Positions 5,224-5,747 of a DNA stretch of 5,747 nucleotides are shown here, in pieces. Below the pieces are notes generated by a model. That model had not been told where the DNA came from. It searched no databases and saw nothing but the letters and a program-made list of their open reading frames with translations. The stretch comes from Eubacterium sp. Lineage in GTDB: Bacteria; Bacillota_A; Clostridia; Peptostreptococcales; Anaerovoracaceae. The DNA is taken from assembly GCA_021769545.1 (NCBI GenBank), contig JAETSS010000093.1, positions 1 through 5,747 on the forward strand. Direction: 5' to 3'. A program made the translations under genes and the position numbers. Positions within the stretch are counted from its first letter, which is position 1; every line of letters starts with the position of its first letter.

Positions 5224-5747
5224 TACGCCACCTCCTTCTGTGAGATCTTATCGAGATCGGCATAACCGTCCTTGCCGTTCAATGTAGTAAGGAAGTCCGC
5301 TGCTACTACTACCAGCAGTATGCATCCCCATCCGAACACATTCACATCAGCGCTGGCATATCCGCCGTATCCGTTGATGACGAAATCCTTCGTGTTGAGG
5401 AACAGCATAACTCCGAGTACGATAGTCGTAACGATCCTCAGTGAGTATGTCCACCATTTTCCGATACTGAAATTGGAGAACTCGTTTGCCTCCTTACGGA
5501 GTCTTTCAGGGTTGAAGAATCTCGTTATCAGGATGACCTCGATAACTCCGCCTGATGCAACTCCGATATTGTTTATGAATGCGTCTACGATATCCAGTAT
5601 GTTGAGTCCCGCACCTGTGATGAACAGGATACTCAGTACGAATGTAGGTACAAGTACTATGGTAACGGCTTTGCTGTGTTCGATATCGAATTTATCGTGG
5701 AAGCCCGATACTCCAGCCTGCAGTCTGGAAACCATCGATGAGACACC
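5223..5747 (-). CDS. Neurotransmitter:sodium symporter (NSS/SNF family), C-terminal part; 5' end outside window
   Basis: The reading frame is open to the right edge (four further codons, G-V-S-S, precede the first internal Met), giving 174 residues of the C-terminal part of a sodium-coupled amino-acid transporter. Hydrophobic segments in this fragment lie at about residues 27-45, 49-77 (long, perhaps with the SGGVIEVILITRFF helix), 98-118 and 135-155, matching the last membrane helices of bacterial NSS proteins. A short soluble tail (NGKDGYADLDKISQKEVA) ends the protein. The full family length is roughly 450-500 residues, so about two thirds is missing, including the sodium and substrate sites in helices 1 and 6. 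It is followed with a one-base overlap by the MetS-like gene, which supports an NSS importer of the MetP type. Substrate unknown. Confidence 0.9.
   Translation of the reverse strand, partial: GVSSMVSRLQAGVSGFHDKFDIEHSKAVTIVLVPTFVLSILFITGAGLNILDIVDAFINNIGVASGGVIEVILITRFFNPERLRKEANEFSNFSIGKWWTYSLRIVTTIVLGVMLFLNTKDFVINGYGGYASADVNVFGWGCILLVVVAADFLTTLNGKDGYADLDKISQKEVA

Overview
The window looks like chromosomal DNA of an anaerobic, low-to-mid GC member of the Bacillota (Clostridia). The signs are strong AGGAGG-type ribosome binding sites, tightly packed genes, frequent ATA and AGG codons, a hydrogenase-maturation operon, a CRISPR array with a type I-C style repeat, and a neurotransmitter:sodium symporter (NSS) followed by a MetS-like small subunit. 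I cannot name the genus. Every gene I can support lies on the minus strand.

Layout, left to right. Positions 1-244 hold the leader-proximal end of a CRISPR array: four identical 32-bp repeats and three spacers. It runs off the left edge, and an AT-rich leader with an extended -10 lies on its right, so it is transcribed leftwards. No cas gene is in the window. Positions 245-934 contain no gene; they hold the leader, a 104-bp tandem repeat (516-783) rich in GCTGAAA/TTTCAGC inverted repeats, and an intrinsic terminator. Positions 935-4598 form one minus-strand operon in the order YbaK/EbsC-type deacylase, hypC, hypD, hypE, MBL-fold hydrolase. Spacings are 1, 4, 18 and 44 nt, with a sigma-A-like promoter at 4687-4715 and the terminator at 852-901. 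Positions 4599-5053 are non-coding: the 5' leader of that operon, its promoter, and a regular array at 4755-5015 of alternating TTCCAAAA/TTTTGGAA motifs with an exact 73-bp period. Positions 5054-5747 hold a terminator, a 35-residue MetS-like gene and the C-terminal part of an NSS-family transporter that continues past the right edge.

How the genes work together. HypC, HypD and HypE build and deliver the Fe(CN)2CO group of [NiFe]-hydrogenases, so the organism should carry such a hydrogenase elsewhere. HypA, HypB and HypF are not here. The flanking YbaK-like and MBL genes share the transcript but have no established role in that pathway. The symporter and its one-membrane-segment partner should form a separate sodium-coupled amino-acid uptake unit.

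The strongest candidate for something undescribed is the 73-bp motif array upstream of the hyp operon promoter. Its motif centres alternate 31 and 42 bp apart, close to three and four helical turns. The 104-bp repeat and two near-identical terminator modules are secondary oddities.
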